A stretch of 64,000 nt of DNA, from positions 1-64,000 of the forward strand of contig JAFBJZ010000952.1 in NCBI GenBank assembly GCA_016785225.1, read 5' to 3'. Within the stretch, counting starts at the first letter, position 1; the number at the start of each line of letters is the position of its first letter. Positions 13,801 to 25,276 of this stretch are shown piece after piece. The notes under the pieces were generated by a model. That model was not told the DNA's origin. It saw only the letters and a list, made by a program, of their open reading frames with translations, and ran no database searches. Made by a program: the position numbers and the translations under genes. The DNA is from Psettodes erumei (taxonomy: Eukaryota > Chordata > Actinopteri > Pleuronectiformes > Psettodidae).

Positions 13801-16800
13801 AACAAATTGACCCAGTCCTTTTTTTGAAAAGGGTGTAAGGATGATGACATCCTGTGTCCCGCTACCATCCCAGGTGTCCTGACAACTATGAGCCACTATG
13901 AGCCAGCAATTCACCATCAACAGATCCATATCTTTTCTCAGACAGCAGACATTTTCGGATATAAATGTAAAATATCTGCAGAAATGGTGACATTGTTACA
14001 GTAACAGCAAACTGACCAAGCATGTAGCAGCCGGCCAATTATTGCTTCGTATTTTGCTCTGTGGTTTGGACTTATTTTATATATGTGGGTGCTAAATTTT
14101 CTAGTACCTGGCAGTTTTAAGGACAGGAGCTTCCACATGCGTTGAAATTCTAATGGTGTTGGTCAGATTTCTTTAACCAAATACTCTGACACCTTGTGAC
14201 TGATTTCTGTTTCTGAAAAGGCTTTTGTCATTGTTTCTGATGTTTGTCGAAGAAACTGAGCATACCGGAGGAGGAGAACGGGAAATCCAACAGGGCGAAG
14301 ACGTTCCTGGCAGAGATGAAGAAGTCACTGAGCCAGGTCAACTATGAAGGCATCGTGCAGGCTCTGCAGACCTACAAGAAGACTGACAACCTGGACGTCC
14401 TGCTGACTGAGACAGCTATCCTAACTGAGGACACCAATACTCACAGTCTGCTCCGCGGTAAGTCTTACAACACTAGCACAATCACCAAGCAGCCAGATTT
14501 AAGACAGAAATATCACACACAAGTCCAAAATGTGATACAGTGCAATACACTGTGCCCAAATGAGTTGTGTGTCTTGATTGCATTACATGATGCTGTTCTC
14601 TAAATGTTTGTAACATTCTGTCTGTCATTCATATAAATAGAGGAGTAAAACTTTTTAAGAAAGCCAGGAGCAAGGCTGGAGTACCGGTCTGAAGATCCAC
14701 CGTCTTTAGGCTGGCATCCAGTCAAAACCCAAATGCCAGCCTGTGACTGTGACATCAGTCATATTACACACTGAATACATTTTGTTATGTGAATTCTTTT
14801 TACTGTGTTGGATTTATGACCTCGGTCCAGGTGTGCTTCAGATCACTTACAGCCGCCCCACACTACTGATGAGAACTGATGCTCTCTGCTTTTACCAACC
14901 CCGTCTGTGTCACAGTTAGACTCTGTTTAAAGGTTTGCAGCCTGTCATGCTGTGTGTAATGACAGCTGCTTCAACTGATGAACTTTTGACTCAAGCGGAA
15001 CGAATTCAGTTGTCTGTTTCAATTGTTGCACGTTGATACACAAGTGAGCAAAACTCTATTGATGTGTCAGTGAAGTTGATTGTGCCTGAGCGCAGACAGC
15101 GTGTGTTGGTCTTTTCAGATCCAGTTCGTCACTAGCTGATTGTGACGCAGCCACTGTGTTGCAGGCTTCTACCAGTTTGTGCGGCCGCATCACAAGCAGA
15201 GGTTCGATGAGAAGTGCCAGGAGCTGACTGGACAGGGCTGCGGATACAAACCCGATCACTCGCTGTCTAAGGACGAGAAGAGAGCGCTGCTGCAGAGTGG
15301 TATGAAACACTGCACTCCTGGGCCAAACTCACTCACACATTCCTGCACAATCATTGGATTATTTTTTATTACTTTTTTTGATAATGCGCCGATAGAATTT
15401 GTTAAGACAGATGATTACTGCGTAAGTTTTGTCCAACTAAGAACAAACCTGAAAGATACTGAGTAAATCTGAGGTAATAATGCACAAGTCAGTGTTGGAA
15501 ATAATGAGCATGTCATCTGCCTGACACCGGTTGATGACTGCAAGTCCTTTAAGGCAACACAGCCTTAAAGGAGGTGGAATATGTGATGTATGACTCGACA
15601 CGTTCTGCTGCAGCCTGACCTTTACTGTGACAGTTTGATTTTGACTCTGCTCACTGAATCACCACAACCATAAAAAGGATCATGGTTAGTCACGTCAAAA
15701 TGTTTGATTTATTCAATATTATAGCTTTACATTTCTACAAGCTCTAGTGTCTGTGAGTATTATAAATCTTTATCAGTCATTTCTTTTGTTCAGAAGGTAA
15801 ATACTGGCTGCAGCTCTTTCTTCATCACTCAAACTCGAGCAGCTCTGACGTGAGAGTCAGAGAGCTCACTGTAACAGTAGCACAGGAAGGCACAAGCTGT
15901 GTTTTCTTCCATCCACAGACAGCCAGCCTGCCGCAGGTGTGACCTCCACCAGTGGGACATCCACCTGCAGTCAGCTGAATACACAGCAGCTCAACAAAGG
16001 AGGACACCACCTACACCTGCAGGGACTAAGAGAGCCTCAGTCTGGTAGGACATTATAACTTTTGACACCTTTGGCTTTGATTTGCAGAGATATTGAGATA
16101 TTTATTTTAGGAGAATGAGCACAGTACATGTGACATTAAAGTCTTCACTGGAGTCATTGTTCTTTCGAGACAGAATGTCATGTGACTAATTATAACTCGT
16201 CCAAGTGCATTTCCAGATGTCTTACATTTGTTATGTTGGGTATGTTGCCTGAACATCGTGCAGCATTACTAAGTCTGTGAAATAAGTCTTCTTCTGGTCA
16301 TCAGGTTCAGCTCCAAAGAATGAGGTGCATGCTGCTTTTTTGGCTGATGTGAAAAAAGCTCTGGGAGCAGAAAAGTCAGCTCAGCTCTTTCAGACTGTTC
16401 ACAGCTACAAGAAGACCGACAACTACGAGAACCTGGTGACCACCGTGGTGAGCTTATTCACAGAGAGAGATGAGGACTTCAGCCTTCTCTCAAGTATGTT
16501 CTTTCAAATCGCTGCGTATATTCACATTCTTGTCCGTATCATCAGTGTTCACGTGACCTTCCTCATTTGTTCTCCGAAGGATTTGGCACGTTTATTCGCC
16601 CTCACCATAAGAAACTGTACAAAGCGATGTTGGATGCTTTGATAGGTCGGTCAGTACCAGCTGCTGATGTTCCTGCTGTGAGTGAAGGCCAGCAAGGCAC
16701 AGGTGAGGGACAAACCACTGTATCTACCTAAGTTCATGTTATCTCCTTAAATCTACCTTCATGTCTTCTCTTTCTTCTTCTCCTCTTCCTCTCACTTCAG

Positions 16801-17764
16801 CCAAGTGTCGCTGTGTCACTCCACTTCCTCTTACCTGTTGTCAAGTTAAAAGCCATGCACAATCATGTCATTGTAACTTGATAGCAATGGAGCATTGCTA
16901 CAATACAATATGGTCAGAGTAAAGACAGTTGGTGATTTTTATTTATTATTATTATTATTTTATTACTTATATCCAATTTTTGGTATCTCTCTGTAGAGCT
17001 GGAGAAGAGTACAGAGGTCACTGAAATCATTAGGAATCCTCCTCTGGGGCCCATTCATATGTAACCAACCAGTTGGCAGTCTAGCTAGGAGATAAGAGGT
17101 TGATAGTTGTTGCACTGCAGTGCTGGATTGGCCTTCTAATCTGAGGTTAAAAAAAACGTTAGAGTGGATCAGTCAGTACTTTTGGCAGAAGCACTGCTGT
17201 CTGCATCTGTGTCTTCTTTTATACTGTTCATGGGAGAACAAGCTTTCTGACAGGTTTCAGCAGTGTGGGTCCATCCACATTTGGTGTGAATGTGAGCTGT
17301 ATTGACAGGACAAAATGCTGTGTGTCGTATGAAGCCTCACATCTCCCTCTGTGTGTGGTTTTTTTTCAGATTCACTGTCACCTCCATTAAAGACACAAAG
17401 CAAGATTTCCAGCTTTTTCTCAAGCAGCCAAAGAAAGTAGAGTCTGCGTGTAAACAAACCTTACTGTTGCTGCTGACAAAGCCAGAAACTACTTTGCACG
17501 TCTGAATATTGAAGCTGCATTTGATCTGGATGAGAAGTACTCTGAGCGTCACAGACTGAGTTGATGAACAAGAGCTACTGTTGGATTCCAGAGTATTTCA
17601 AAGTGACACATGGAGCCCCTGACAACAGTCAAGTGTCCACAATAACATGATCCTGTGTTTTTCTCCCGGCAGTCCATTCTGTCTGTCCAGTCAGCAATCG
17701 AGCCGACGAGATCACTCATTTATTTAACATGTGTGTTGGAACAAGTGCTGTGAGAGGTTTGTAA
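1888..17764 (+). CDS. rtel1: Regulator of telomere elongation helicase 1 (spliced; one segment missing)
   Basis: RTEL1 is a nuclear Fe-S superfamily-2 helicase that resolves telomere T-loops, D-loops and G-quadruplexes. Exons: 1888-1989, 2357-2555, 3017-3110, 3403-3484, 4641-4701, 4888-~4907 (broken), 6521-6586, 6942-7098, 7187-7225, 7311-7386, 8018-8115, 8319-8374, 8642-8713, 8806-8887, 9123-9255, 9586-9699, 10127-10167, 10280-10365, 10476-10553, 10701-10778, 11476-11622, 11725-11840, 12795-12918, 13000-13165, 13255-13412, 13532-13627, 14253-14457, 15165-15299, 15919-16044, 16305-16493, 16580-16702, 16997-17060, 17370-17449, 17673-17764. Phases match at every junction except across the break. 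Seen: Walker A GTGKT (45-49), Fe-S cysteines C145, C163 and C172, DEAH box in 6521-6586, SEGLDF, QAIGRVIRH motif VI, and two harmonin-like repeats each ending in RPHHK (14253-15299 and 16305-16702). About 1,185 codons are visible. Residues equivalent to human 187-233, with the fourth Fe-S cysteine C207, were not found. The last three exons are the least certain. Confidence 0.92.
3934..4455. mobile_element. Decayed Tc1-like element in an RTEL1 intron
   Basis: The left end (CCAATCAGCCCCAACATTCT onward, followed by ACAGGTGAAGTGAATAACG) and the right end (GTGGTCATAATGTTATGGCT) are diverged inverted copies of the terminal repeat of a common teleost Tc1/mariner family, in which the full end reads roughly TATCAGCCATAACATTATGACC. 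The interior is about 470 bp. It keeps only words of a transposase region, such as AAGGATCTGA, with no open frame. It sits between RTEL1 exons 4 and 5. Confidence 0.6.
4498..4520. repeat. (TA)n microsatellite
   Basis: A run of alternating T and A of about 20 bases in an RTEL1 intron. Nothing else is notable here. Confidence 0.8.
4908..6520. other. Unassigned sequence interrupting RTEL1 between exons 6 and 7
   Basis: This AT-rich block starts inside what should be RTEL1 exon 6 and runs to the acceptor of the next recognisable exon at 6521. It begins with a near copy of the acceptor region just upstream: TTTAATTTGATG followed by TTTTATCTTTAG occurs around 4867-4887 and again around 4908-4937. 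I could find no coding match to the expected helicase segment in any frame. A 96-codon antisense frame at 5560-5850 is not a protein I recognise. Near 5465 there is a 14-base identity (GATACCAAGAAATA) to the hAT-like relic at 166-684. An old mobile-element insertion is plausible but the family is unknown. Confidence 0.5.
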
Positions 17765-17831
17765 ATGCAACTAAAGCCCACTGCCTACTCTGTCCTACAT
17801 TATTGTTACGATGAGTGATAATATATTGTGA

Positions 17832-17837
17832 AATAAA
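17832..17837 (+). terminator. RTEL1 polyadenylation signal AATAAA
   Basis: A canonical AATAAA lies 68 bases after the proposed last RTEL1 stop codon and upstream of ICMT. Its position supports the 17673-17764 exon as the terminal one. No other gene lies between. Confidence 0.65.
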
Positions 17838-18351
17838 ACATTTTTTTTATAAAAACTTTCTTAGTTCATTAAAATTATGAAATATATTTCTGGCTCAAGT
17901 CTCTTTTTCTGTAACTCCAGCAGCTGTTGTGTCTCCATAGTGTAGCATGTCCATCCTAACTTTTTCACTTGACAAACTGCTGACTGTACAACTGGCTTTC
18001 AGACACCATATTTGCTCCAAGTTCTGAAAGGTGGGAGGAAGAAAGAAAAAAACTGGCTGATCCTGCTGATGTACTCAGTGTCACCACACTCTGGGCTGGA
18101 TGGGGTAGATTGCGGAGTTGCTTGTTTGACAGGGTTCGTAAGTCCCGCTTTGCTGAGAATCCACTGAGCGGTTATTATATAACAGAACAGAATGCTTCAT
18201 ATTTTAAAACCACTTTTCACCTGCTGTCTGTGGGCGTTTCCAATGTAGGAAGCCTTTCCTTTTGGATGTTGGCAAAACCCTGAACAGAGGTTGACAACGC
18301 GAGACTGTGTGTTAAATATCGCGATAGCTGCTTCAACACAGGATTTCCAAC
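17838..18351 (+). promoter_or_regulatory. RTEL1-ICMT spacer and ICMT promoter region
   Basis: About 0.5 kb separates the RTEL1 polyadenylation signal from the ICMT start codon. An ATCGCGAT palindrome lies near 18318-18325, within the last 35 bases before the ATG, and it resembles the TCGCGA-type elements of housekeeping promoters. No TATA box is obvious. ICMT transcription must start here, but the exact start is not visible. Confidence 0.35.
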
Positions 18352-21179
18352 ATGGCAGGCAGTAAGTTGGTGCTAGAAGGAAGAGTAAGTGTTAAATGTT
18401 TTCTTTTAGGGCTCAGCGTGGTTGTAATCCCATTGATCAGAACCTGGCTTGGACACCTCGACTGGGTCTTTGATTATCTGACGGACACGCCCGGGAAAAT
18501 AGCGATTTGCATCCACATTGCTGTCATCAACGGCCTCTTGCTAATCATATACAGGGGACCGCTGTACAAGGTAAGCGCTGACGTTGGGGAGTCAACTTCC
18601 TGCCTTCATGCTCGTTTCATCTCGTGTGGAGTTTGTGCACACATGCTGAATGGTTAAACGGACGACGTCGATATAGCGCCAGTCTAGTCTCGTTGCCCAG
18701 TCAAAGCGCTTGACACCCACAGTCACGTTCCCACGGCGCTTCATCCGTACAGCACACACACCCGGACCGGACCCACGGACTGGAGGGGGCCGGGTCGATC
18801 CGCTCTACTGTCCCGCTGGAAAAGTATTTCATGTAGCCCGAGCAAATGTTGCGGAGTGTGACATAATTTACTCCGCCAGTCAAAATGTAATGTAATACTG
18901 CGAGTTTCGGCTAGGCTAAGTAAATCTTCTAGCTAGCTAACATTAGATCCCTGCAGTTAAGCCTATTAGCTAAAGAGGACAGCAACAGCAGGACTTGAAG
19001 TCTAAGACGGGGGGTGTCAGTAAGTGGATATAATGTCCCTTGAAGTGGTGTAAACCAGACTGTGTGTGTGGGAGGGGGGATTAGATTATGGTTAAGGTTT
19101 GGGTAAGTGGATGTAATGTCCTCTGAAGTGGTGTAAACCAGACTATGTGTGTGGGAGGGGGATTAGATTGTGGTTAAGGTTTGGGTAAATGGATGTAATG
19201 TCCTCTGAAGTGGTGTAAACCAGACTGTGTGTGTGTGGGGGGGGGTAGATTATGGTTAACTTTTGGGTAAGTGGATGTAATGTCCTCTGAAGTGGTGTAA
19301 ACCAGACTATGTGTATGTGTGGGGGGTTAGATTATGGTTAAGGTTTGGGTAAATGGATGTAATGTCCTCTGAAGTGGTGTAAACCAGACTGTGTGTATGT
19401 TGCAGGTAGCGGTGAGAGCCTGCTTTCTGGGAGTTACTTTTGGCTGTGGCTTAATCATAAGCTGCTCTGAAACCACTTGGACCCATTTCGGCTGGTACGT
19501 AGATGTGTTTAGACATGCACTTCACTTCACAGTTCTTCTTTTTTTTTTTAAATTCAATTAATCGTTAAGGGTTTAACCAACAGTACCCGCCCAGACTTGA
19601 CTGCGTTCTGTTGTGTAACAGTGACGTGGCGTGCAGGATCCGTCGCGTGTAATCCGAGCCCGTGGCAGTGGAAGGTGTGTGTTGTAATTGCGTGCTCTCT
19701 GCAGGTACATGTGCTCCCTGTCCTTCTTCCATTACTCGGAGTACCTGGTGACGGCCATCATCAACCCCCGCAGCCTGTCGCTGGACTCCTTCCTGCTCAA
19801 CCACAGCATGGAGTACACCCTGGCCGCTGTCTCCTCGTGGGTGGAGTTCACTGTGGAGAAGCTAACGGTCCCAGGTCGGTCCTGTCTGCAGTCCGCTCAG
19901 AACTAGCTATTTTTTTTTGTGTGTGTGTTCAGTGTAACCTCAGCAGAAGGAACATTCAGTTCTTAAACGCGGGACACGCAGAGCATGTGTGACTGAATGC
20001 CCGAGGCACATGGTGAGTCTCTGGGACGTTGCTGTACAGCGTCTCAGTAGAATCTCCCAGCATTCAACACCTGCAGACACTTCTCCAACCACCAAGGTCT
20101 TCATCCTACGATGCGGGATGGTTTGTGCTCCTTCCAGCTCATCGCTGGCCTCGTGCAGCGTTTGCACAGTGTTTTATCAGCCTGTCCTCTCTCCCTCAGA
20201 GTTGAAGCAGCTGAGCTGGCTGAGCCTCACGGGGCTGCTCATGGTGCTGTGTGGCGAGGGCCTGCGTAAGGCGGCCATGTTGACCGCCGGCTCCAACTTC
20301 AACCACATCGTCCAGAACGAGAAGGCCCAGAGCCACGTGCTGGTCACGGGCGGGGTCTACTCCTACTTCAGACACCCTTCCTACGTGGGCTGGTTCTACT
20401 GGAGCATAGGAACGCAGGTGAGCTCCAACAGCGCCGCCCAGCCTCGCTTCCCCCTCCGCCGTCGTACATCCACAATTAATGACGCTCGCAAACCAGGGCG
20501 TGATTGGAGAACCTGCCCTGCTTTACAGTTGCCCTCCTGTTTTCACTCACATGTGAGTTTGTTGTAATGGGGGTTGACGGATAACTGATATTTGCAACCA
20601 ATGTACATTTGCAGTAAAGTGAAACACTTGGTGGAGAGGTTGCTGTCGTTTAGCGTCCCTTCATTGACAGAAACCACAGTGGGCGTCCGTACACTGTTTG
20701 AACAGAGTTGTGTGTCCTCGGGCACGACGCTGAACCACACGTCACCCCGACATACCGTGCGTGTGTGAGCCTTGACCGCCATAGAGAAGCGCTGTCACGA
20801 TTTAAAAACATCTTAACGATGACACGCGTGCCACTCGGTGCTGCAGCGCGGCGGGTGCGAGGGCCCCTCGTGTCATTCGCAGTCTGCTGCTGATGTGGAG
20901 TGTTTCCTGGCAATGGCGCTATCGTCAAAATCATGTAGCCAGCGCAGCGAGGATCTGCAGTCGGTTTCTCATGTGTCGCGCTGTGCCTCACTGTTGCAGG
21001 TCATGCTGTGTAACCCGGTGTGCATACTGGGCTACACGATAGCCAGCTGGCGGTTCTTCCGGGAGCGGATCGAGGAGGAGGAGCTCTCCCTCATCCACTT
21101 CTTTGCAGAGGACTATGTGGAGTACAAGAAGAAGGTTCCCACCGGGCTGCCCTTCATCTCAGGTATCCGGGTCAACTAG
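18352..21179 (+). CDS. icmt: Protein-S-isoprenylcysteine O-methyltransferase
   Basis: ICMT is the endoplasmic-reticulum membrane enzyme that uses S-adenosylmethionine to methylate the C-terminal prenylcysteine of CAAX proteins such as Ras, after Rce1 cleavage. Exons: 18352-18570, 19406-19494, 19705-19874, 20200-20417 and 21000-21179. All phases agree, giving 291 codons plus stop (human about 284). Hydrophobic segments dominate the first half. The conserved FHYSEYLVTA stretch is in exon 3, and exon 4 carries FNHIVQNEK and RHPSYVGWFYWSIGTQ, the catalytic RHPxY region. The final exon ends in a soluble VPTGLPFI-type tail typical of the family. Intron 1 carries a minisatellite that runs into the exon 2 acceptor. 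The start codon is the only ATG in frame with the family N-terminus. I have no reasonable alternative assignment. Confidence 0.97.
19020..19400 (+). repeat. ~82-bp minisatellite in ICMT intron 1
   Basis: About four and a half tandem copies begin near 19021, 19103, 19186, 19268 and 19349. Each contains TGTAATGTCC, GAAGTGGTGTAAACCAGACT, a G-rich GTGTGTGGGAGGGGG block and GGTTAAGGTTTGGG. The last, partial copy ends directly at the exon 2 acceptor at 19405. Copies differ by single substitutions and small length changes in the G/T block, so this is a genuine tandem array. Confidence 0.93.
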
Positions 21180-22981
21180 CGCCAGGAGCTGGATGCTTGG
21201 ACGGACTCACAGCACTGAAGCAGGTCAGAACCTGGTGGGGGTGTGGCGTCGGCCACGAGGGCCACCCTCTGGAGGGAAACCTGCAGCTGGCTGGCAGCCT
21301 GCAGCTCACAGACAGAGACTGTGGCAGCGGGGACGGCGGCGGGCAGCTGGGCTGCTGTTTTTGTTTTGTTTTTTCTACCAACCTCCTCAATCTGTTCGAA
21401 GAGCAGACGAACCTCCACTGTACTAGATGTATACCCTGTCTGTCCGCGTTGTGTTTCTGTTTGCATGCTTTGGCCAGGCCTTGCGTTCTCGGTGCTGAGC
21501 TGCTGTGCTGGAGAACGACGCGCACACTGGGCCCTGTCGTTCATCAGCAGAGCGTGACCTGGCTGTGCTTTCCGTTTTTAAACCACGCAGGTGCTTAAAG
21601 GAATACTCCACAGTCGCCCACTGTAGTAGAGCTTCTCCATATCTAGCATCCAGGACTCCTCCCCCAACACGAGGGCGTTCTGCCTCATCAGGTCCGGTGT
21701 GCATCATCATCATCATCATGAAGCTGACAGAGACTGTGGAATGTGCAGGATAAATGATGTGATTTTTATCCTCTGGGCCATCCTTTGGGTCTGTCCTCCT
21801 CCTTTTGTCCGGTTCCAGTAAGCTTCCAGTTGGGTCTTTCTCGCTTTCAGCACAGACCTCTTCCAGGTGGAAGCTGTCGTCTTTCAGTCACTCCACGCCA
21901 GAATGAAACGCATGACGTCAGGCTGGCGTCTGGAGGTAGCTCCGAAGATCAGCCACATGCTGCGCACTTCCGCTCATTGAATGAAAAAGTGAACACACAC
22001 ATCCAGATCCATTCAGTGGAGTATTCCTTAAAGTGTCCCTAAAAATTAGAACTCTTTCATGGTGGAAAAGCCCCCCCCCCCCCAGAATAGACTACGATTA
22101 CACAGCTGCAGTAATAGCAGAGATACTGGAGTTCTCCTGGAGTCAGTAGATGTTTAACACAGGGTGACACCAGATCCAAACAGCAGCATTTTATTTAAGA
22201 TAGAATTGAAATGTGCAGAGAAAGCCCAGGTTTCTATCAGGTGTCTGACTGAAGCTCCACAAGCCTGATTCACGTCTGACCCCCGTATTTCCACATCTTT
22301 AGTTTATTCGTTGATATTACTCCGGTGGGGTTGGACAGCTGAAGATGCACAGGGTCACGCGGCATTACAGATCATCGCGAGCTCACCCTCCAACCAGGCG
22401 GAGAGGATGCGTTGACATCGCTTCCTGTCTTTCTTTCTCGTCATTGTTTAATATGTGAACCGCTGGTCAGCTGACAGTACAGTGTCCCGTCGCATCGGTT
22501 TATCTCTGTGTTCCTCCTGTTGACCTGCGGAGCTCACTTTGTGTTAGTAGTAGGGTTGACACAGTGTACACAGTAGACTGGTGTTACACACAGATGATGT
22601 CATCTGCCCAGAGGCGTAGATATAAAACCCATTTGGTTCATTTTGGCACACTAGTAGCAGCACCCTACCAAATAATTTATTTGTATATTGGTAAGTGGTT
22701 GAGAGAGGCCAACTAAGCAGCGCTCTCTCTCTCTCTCTCTCACGGTTCTACATGTCCACTGCCCCAACCCTGATTTCATTGTGTGTTTGAGACACTGGTA
22801 CAACCGAAGCAAAGATGCTCTGTGGGTAAAAGACTGGGTCAAAACCTCATCTGTTGGCGGACCGTGTGCGGGCATCGTGTGACACCGAGGACGTGGCTGA
22901 AACCTGCTGGGGAATCATTGGGTCACGCGCTCTGCTCCTCTCCTCCTCTCAGTGCTTTCACGCAGCCCCCTCCCCAATAAA
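21180..22981 (+). other. ICMT 3' UTR (probable)
   Basis: No gene is recognisable on either strand. The first good AATAAA after the ICMT stop is at 22976-22981, which would give a 3' UTR of about 1.8 kb. Several frames of 80-190 codons overlap here on both strands. They look like GC-rich chance frames rather than proteins. The stretch includes an inverted-repeat element (21594-22033), a run of 14 C near 22071-22084 and a (CT)n tract near 22723-22742. Confidence 0.5.
21594..22033. mobile_element. Small MITE-like element in the ICMT 3' UTR
   Basis: CTTAAAGGAATACTCCAC at 21594-21611 is matched in inverted orientation by GTGGAGTATTCCTTAAAG at 22016-22033, with two mismatches over 18 bases. The interior of about 400 bp has no coding capacity. 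This layout fits a miniature inverted-repeat element. No convincing target duplication is seen, so a chance or structural inverted repeat is possible. Confidence 0.5.
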
Positions 22982-25245
22982 GCTGTTGTCATTTCTATGA
23001 TCTCTATCAAGTATGAAACAGTGACTGATGTTAACTGGGGGTCATTTCCAAACTGATGCCCTGCAGCTGCTGAAATCCTGTTTTTATAAGTCAAGACATC
23101 ACCAAAGTCACCACTCATAAATTAAAGAAAACAGCTGTGCTGTGATTTCAGCTGTCTGCATGATAAATGATCACTCAAAGGAATTCTGAATTCTGTTATA
23201 TTCAACTCAATTTTGGACCCAAAATGCAAAACGCAGACAAGAGGGAGTTGGGAAGAATTTTAAAGCTGGCATTTGCAAACTTGGGGTGATGGAGTCGAGA
23301 GGCTGAGGCTAGGTGTGGTCTGAAGAGTGGCTGGATCAGGTGGACTGGTTTGGGCAAAGGCTGGACATGGTAGGCAGCAGGCTCTGAGGCACAGGTAGGC
23401 AAAGAGTTAGCATTCAACAGGTGATCACAAATAAACGATCGAGAAAGTTGTTTATATCACTCTGGCAGACAAGGTGGTGGAGTAGGTTAGGAGAAGACTT
23501 GCAGACGTATGGCTGAAGTGGTGGGGGAAGGAACCTGACAGCCGCTCCAAGCCAACACACGACAAACAGGACAATCAAACCGCACCAGGCAAGAGACGAC
23601 AAAAGGAAAATGCTGGGATGAAGAGGAGGAGGCAGCCTAACAGACTTTGACAAAAAAAAGTCCCAAAAGAAGTGTAAAAAGTCAGTAAGTGATGATGTAA
23701 TAAAAACCCTTCAAGCATCACCTCACCACACAGATGATAGCTATGTTACTTTATCACTCAGTCAGTCACTGATACATATTCAGGGATGTAGCACTGGAAT
23801 TCTGGTCCAGCCAAAACAGAAAGGTAGCCTGTGGAGTGTTGGGAATAGTCCGCATGACTGTAGCGAGGATTAAGAACGGACAGGGTAAAGTATAGAAGGA
23901 ATCTACTATATTTGTGTGAGTGAGTGTTTGGGGAATTTGCAACTTGTGTGCAAACTAATGAAAAACATCAGCATGGTCACTTCTGGGTAGAATACAATCG
24001 TAATTTACAGGTCTGAATTAACTAATTAATAGGCACAAAGTAAAATGTAACCATTGTATACGAAAAAAAAGATATGCTGTGATTGTTACACAACCAAAAA
24101 GGTACCACGGAGCAAAGTAAAACTAATGAATGTACACAGTAATCGTTTGTGCTGTAAAGTCAATCCTGCACAATTTGGACTTTTCAAAATGATCATTTGT
24201 GTGCACAAATGAACTGACACAAAGATAAACCGAGCTCAACATTTTGACATGTTTTAAGGGACTCGTTGATGTCCACGCTTTCTTTTTTTTTAACAGGATT
24301 TGTTAATTAGTGAAAACAAATGAGTGAATATTATGTGTGTGGGAGTCCAAATGAATTACAGCCTGCGTGTGCCCATGATGAAGAAACATGTCACGGGATG
24401 CGTCTTAACAGACAACAATGGCGCACCGTAATGAGACGCACACAAACCTCGTTAGCAGGAGATGTTGAGTGACAGAGTCAGAAGTCCCACCAGTGTGATG
24501 TATAAGAGCACCTCATCATAATCTAAACACACCACTGTATACCAAATATTAGCTTCTCACCTTCACTCAACATTTTTACTAACTTAGCACCTCATATATT
24601 GTGCGCTGCAGTTGTAGCATAACTACTATCACCTCACAGCCTGCTGACTGCTACTAAGTCCAACACTCAGGACTAGTTTGGAAGACACAAGAAGAATTCA
24701 ACGAATTTGTTCTTTTAGTTTTAATTTGGACCAGTGGCACAATCTACTGAATACTGGCTTTGTGTAATTGGCACAGGATACATGTGTGTACGTACATGGG
24801 TTTTGGGTTTACGAGTGTTTGAGACACTTGCAGTATACAGGATCTGTGAAGTGCACTGACTCAGTTTAAATCATGAAATTACTGGATGCAAGATGTTAAA
24901 GAAATGGGTTGACTCTTACAGTACAGCACCTGAGCTGGAGTTTTGGATATGTCGCACTTTGACTGTATAGAGTAGCATTTATCGTAGGCCTGTATGAAAC
25001 AGTTTGTTACTCTGATGGAAAACTGTGCGTTTCTTCACTAAGCTGATTTTTCTCAACACCATGTGTGAAATAAAATCATATTATGAAGGATCTGTCTTTA
25101 TTCATCTCATTATGCAGACCGGATTTTAATTGGCTGGCCTTTTTAAAGGTTATTTGAGATGGATTTAAAGTAATTACTATAAATTGAATCCATAAAGCAT
25201 TTCTTGTATTATACTAAAATAAAGGATCATGAGGGTGTCAAAATA
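22982..25245. other. Gene-free intergenic sequence
   Basis: No gene is supported. Around 23195-23640 there is a stretch with the character of an old interspersed repeat: TTTTGGACCCAAAATGC near 23211 and a purine-rich tail. I could not assign it to a family. The remainder is AT-rich, with only short chance frames. Confidence 0.4.
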
Positions 25246-25276
25246 TTAAAAGTGAAGAGTCACTGGTGAAGAGCAG

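Noticed and set aside
18995..19405. CRISPR-like array in ICMT intron 1
   Set aside because: The units are contiguous with no unique spacers, and the host is a eukaryote. It is a minisatellite.
19989..20567. 192-codon frame over ICMT exon 4
   Set aside because: It contains the real exon 4 in frame, but the parts before 20200 and after 20417 are intron. It is not a separate gene.
21020..21598. 192-codon forward frame (and 117-122-codon reverse frames) after ICMT
   Set aside because: It overlaps the last ICMT exon in another frame and continues into GC-rich 3' UTR. It has no family resemblance and no splice or start context.
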